Below the pieces are notes generated by a model that was given only the letters and a program-made list of their open reading frames with translations, had not been told where the DNA came from and made no database searches. From Struthio camelus (taxonomy: Eukaryota; Chordata; Aves; Struthioniformes; Struthionidae), in assembly GCF_040807025.1 (NCBI RefSeq), contig NC_090942.1, forward strand, positions 43,788,911 to 43,852,910: a DNA stretch of 64,000 nt, given 5' to 3'. The translations under genes and the position numbers were made by a program. Numbering within the stretch: position 1 is the first letter of the stretch; each line of letters starts with the position of its first letter. This document shows, in pieces, positions 62,701 to 64,000 of the stretch.

Positions 62701-63215
62701 TCTCTGTGCAACAGATTAACTCCTTATAGTATGTCATAAGAGAAATTCTGATGTCTTTCAAGTGAGTTTTAATCCAGGTCCCAAGTGGGATTTTTCTGTC
62801 TGTGCTGTGGCATGATGGATGTCCTTTATGAGTTACTCGTTCATCCCTAAAAATCTCCTGAAATTGTGTCACTACGGAATAGGACATTCATTCTAAAAAT
62901 CTGTCCCTGAACAACAAAACAAAATGTTACTGTTGAATTACAGGCTCTTAAAAATAGGAGATGATTGTGGCAATGCTGAATGGTGAACCCATTAAATGGA
63001 AAGTTTGAATATGGCCTCTGTTCTTTTATATGTAGACACACTGATGTTTTACTTCTGGTATAACTTTATAATATCTAGAGAGCAAGCACAGAAAGATTTG
63101 ACTCTCAAACAGAAATCACAAGTGTACATTGATTTACGGATTTCTGCTGACAGACATCATCTTCATCTAAACTAGCAAAAGCTTTATTTTGAAATGCCAG
63201 TAATATCAATGACCC
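53758..63215. other. Intergenic desert, right part
   Basis: No gene, structured RNA or young repeat is recognised. An AATAATAATAAT run lies near 57137-57150. The sequence is mostly AT-rich with only short frames (up to about 110 codons) of unremarkable composition. By gene order the next gene to the right should be E2F7 with its 3' end facing this side, but none of its exons is visible. Confidence 0.55.
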
Positions 63216-63290
63216 AAGAAAAGAAAAGAAAAGAAAAGAAAAGAAAAGAAAAGAAAAGAAAAGAAAAGAAAAGAAAAGAAAAGAAAAGAA
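63216..63290. repeat. (AAAAG)15 pentanucleotide microsatellite
   Basis: Seventy-five bases of perfect AAAAG-type units (purine on plus strand), with essentially no interruption. Such purity suggests recent expansion and likely length polymorphism. The minus-strand frame through it (FFSFL repeats) is not a gene. Confidence 0.97.
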
Positions 63291-64000
63291 CAATGATGAT
63301 CACCCTTCTTTATTTATGCAAGCTGGATCATACGGCAGCAAGGACTTAATTAAAACGAGGTTTCTGAGAGCAGACTGGCACAGGTTCATTTGATTCCTTA
63401 AAAAGTATCTATCTGGAAAAGTATCTATCTATCTGGCATATAAATAATCTTCTGGAGAAAATATTGTGTGGAACAGTCCTCTGTTAGCAGAGGGACAGGA
63501 CTGAACAAGCTATTTTCATCTCTAATTTTAGGATTATTGCTCCTTTCAAGTAACTGCTACAATGAGGGTAATTTCCAACCTGCCATTAGTGTTGCTGATT
63601 TCTAAATGCTAACATGGGATTTGCCTTAGCAAGAAAATAAGGACTTCTCCCTATAGAAGTAGTATAGTTATATACCCATTTTAGTCCCCATCCCAAAGGC
63701 TGTGAACAAGACACGGGAGACAAACTTCTCCACTCCCCCAAACAAGCCAGTACAGAGAGGGCAGTTCTTAAGCAAATTCCTTCTGGAAACAAGAGGGGCG
63801 TGGGGGGCTATTGTGCCTCAAGGGCTATCCCTGATCGGTTGTATCACCTTCCAGGCAGCACATTTATGGCTTTGCCTTGAGTTGCAACATCTTTCCCATT
63901 TGAAGGAACTTATTTGGGATGGTCAGCTGGTACGCAATTTGGAGAAGGATGGAAGGCATCATAATATGCCATGAAACATATCAGGAAAATATGGGAGGGG
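63291..64000. other. Window end, unique sequence
   Basis: No gene is recognised. A small imperfect tandem of GTATCTATCT words lies near 63403-63434. The 90-codon frame at 63702-63974 plus has no recognisable features. Confidence 0.5.

Noticed and set aside
63105..63293. Phenylalanine/serine repeat frame on the minus strand
   Set aside because: It is a direct translation of the AAAAG microsatellite.
53758..64000. Search for E2F7 exons at the right end
   Set aside because: No winged-helix or other E2F7-like sequence was found. The expected neighbour lies beyond the window, if gene order is conserved.

Overview
The window looks like nuclear DNA from a bird. It is intron-rich, mostly non-coding and poor in repeats. 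It carries CR1 LINE tails ending in tandem ATTCTGTG-type octamers, and one complete vertebrate gene. That gene is CSRP2 (cysteine and glycine-rich protein 2, a two-LIM-domain muscle cofactor) on the minus strand. I assembled its coding sequence from five exons. The splice sites all agree and the phases add up to 585 nt, giving 194 residues plus a stop. All 16 zinc ligands are present.

Layout. (1) 1-2760: AT-rich sequence with four plus-strand AATAAA signals. It is best read as the long 3' UTR of a plus-strand gene entering from the left. By vertebrate gene order (ZDHHC17 - CSRP2 - E2F7) this would be ZDHHC17, but no coding exon of it is inside the window. (2) 2760-7050: the gap between the two convergent 3' ends. 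(3) 7050 to about 15810: CSRP2, with its polyadenylation signal at 7067-7072, coding exons between 7280 and 12072, and a non-coding first exon in a CpG-rich block near 15.77-15.81 kb. An exon-like open frame of 82 codons, preceded by a good splice acceptor, lies on the same strand in intron 1 (12204-12452) and is unassigned. (4) 15878-16700: a GC-rich minisatellite of about 24 bp units directly upstream of the CSRP2 promoter. Its period is a multiple of three, so it generates long false open frames. (5) 16.7-64 kb: a gene desert, probably the CSRP2-E2F7 interval. It contains an orphan CpG island (about 41.28-41.99 kb), an old 1.6 kb CR1 copy (about 46.03-47.60 kb), a younger CR1 tail (53.45-53.76 kb), a probable DNA-transposon fossil (about 43.78-44.30 kb), several microsatellites, and AT-rich blocks that could be conserved non-coding elements.

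CSRP2 is the only gene whose function can be read here. The rest is best seen as possible regulatory surroundings. These are a degenerate CArG/TATA-like box at the promoter, the promoter-side minisatellite, and a distal cluster of a perfect CArG box, two MCAT motifs and an E-box at 31.07-31.17 kb. I found no prokaryotic-type system, CRISPR array, rRNA or tRNA gene, and no intact transposon. The most unusual leads are the unassigned intron-1 exon, the orphan CpG island, the promoter minisatellite and the CArG/MCAT cluster.
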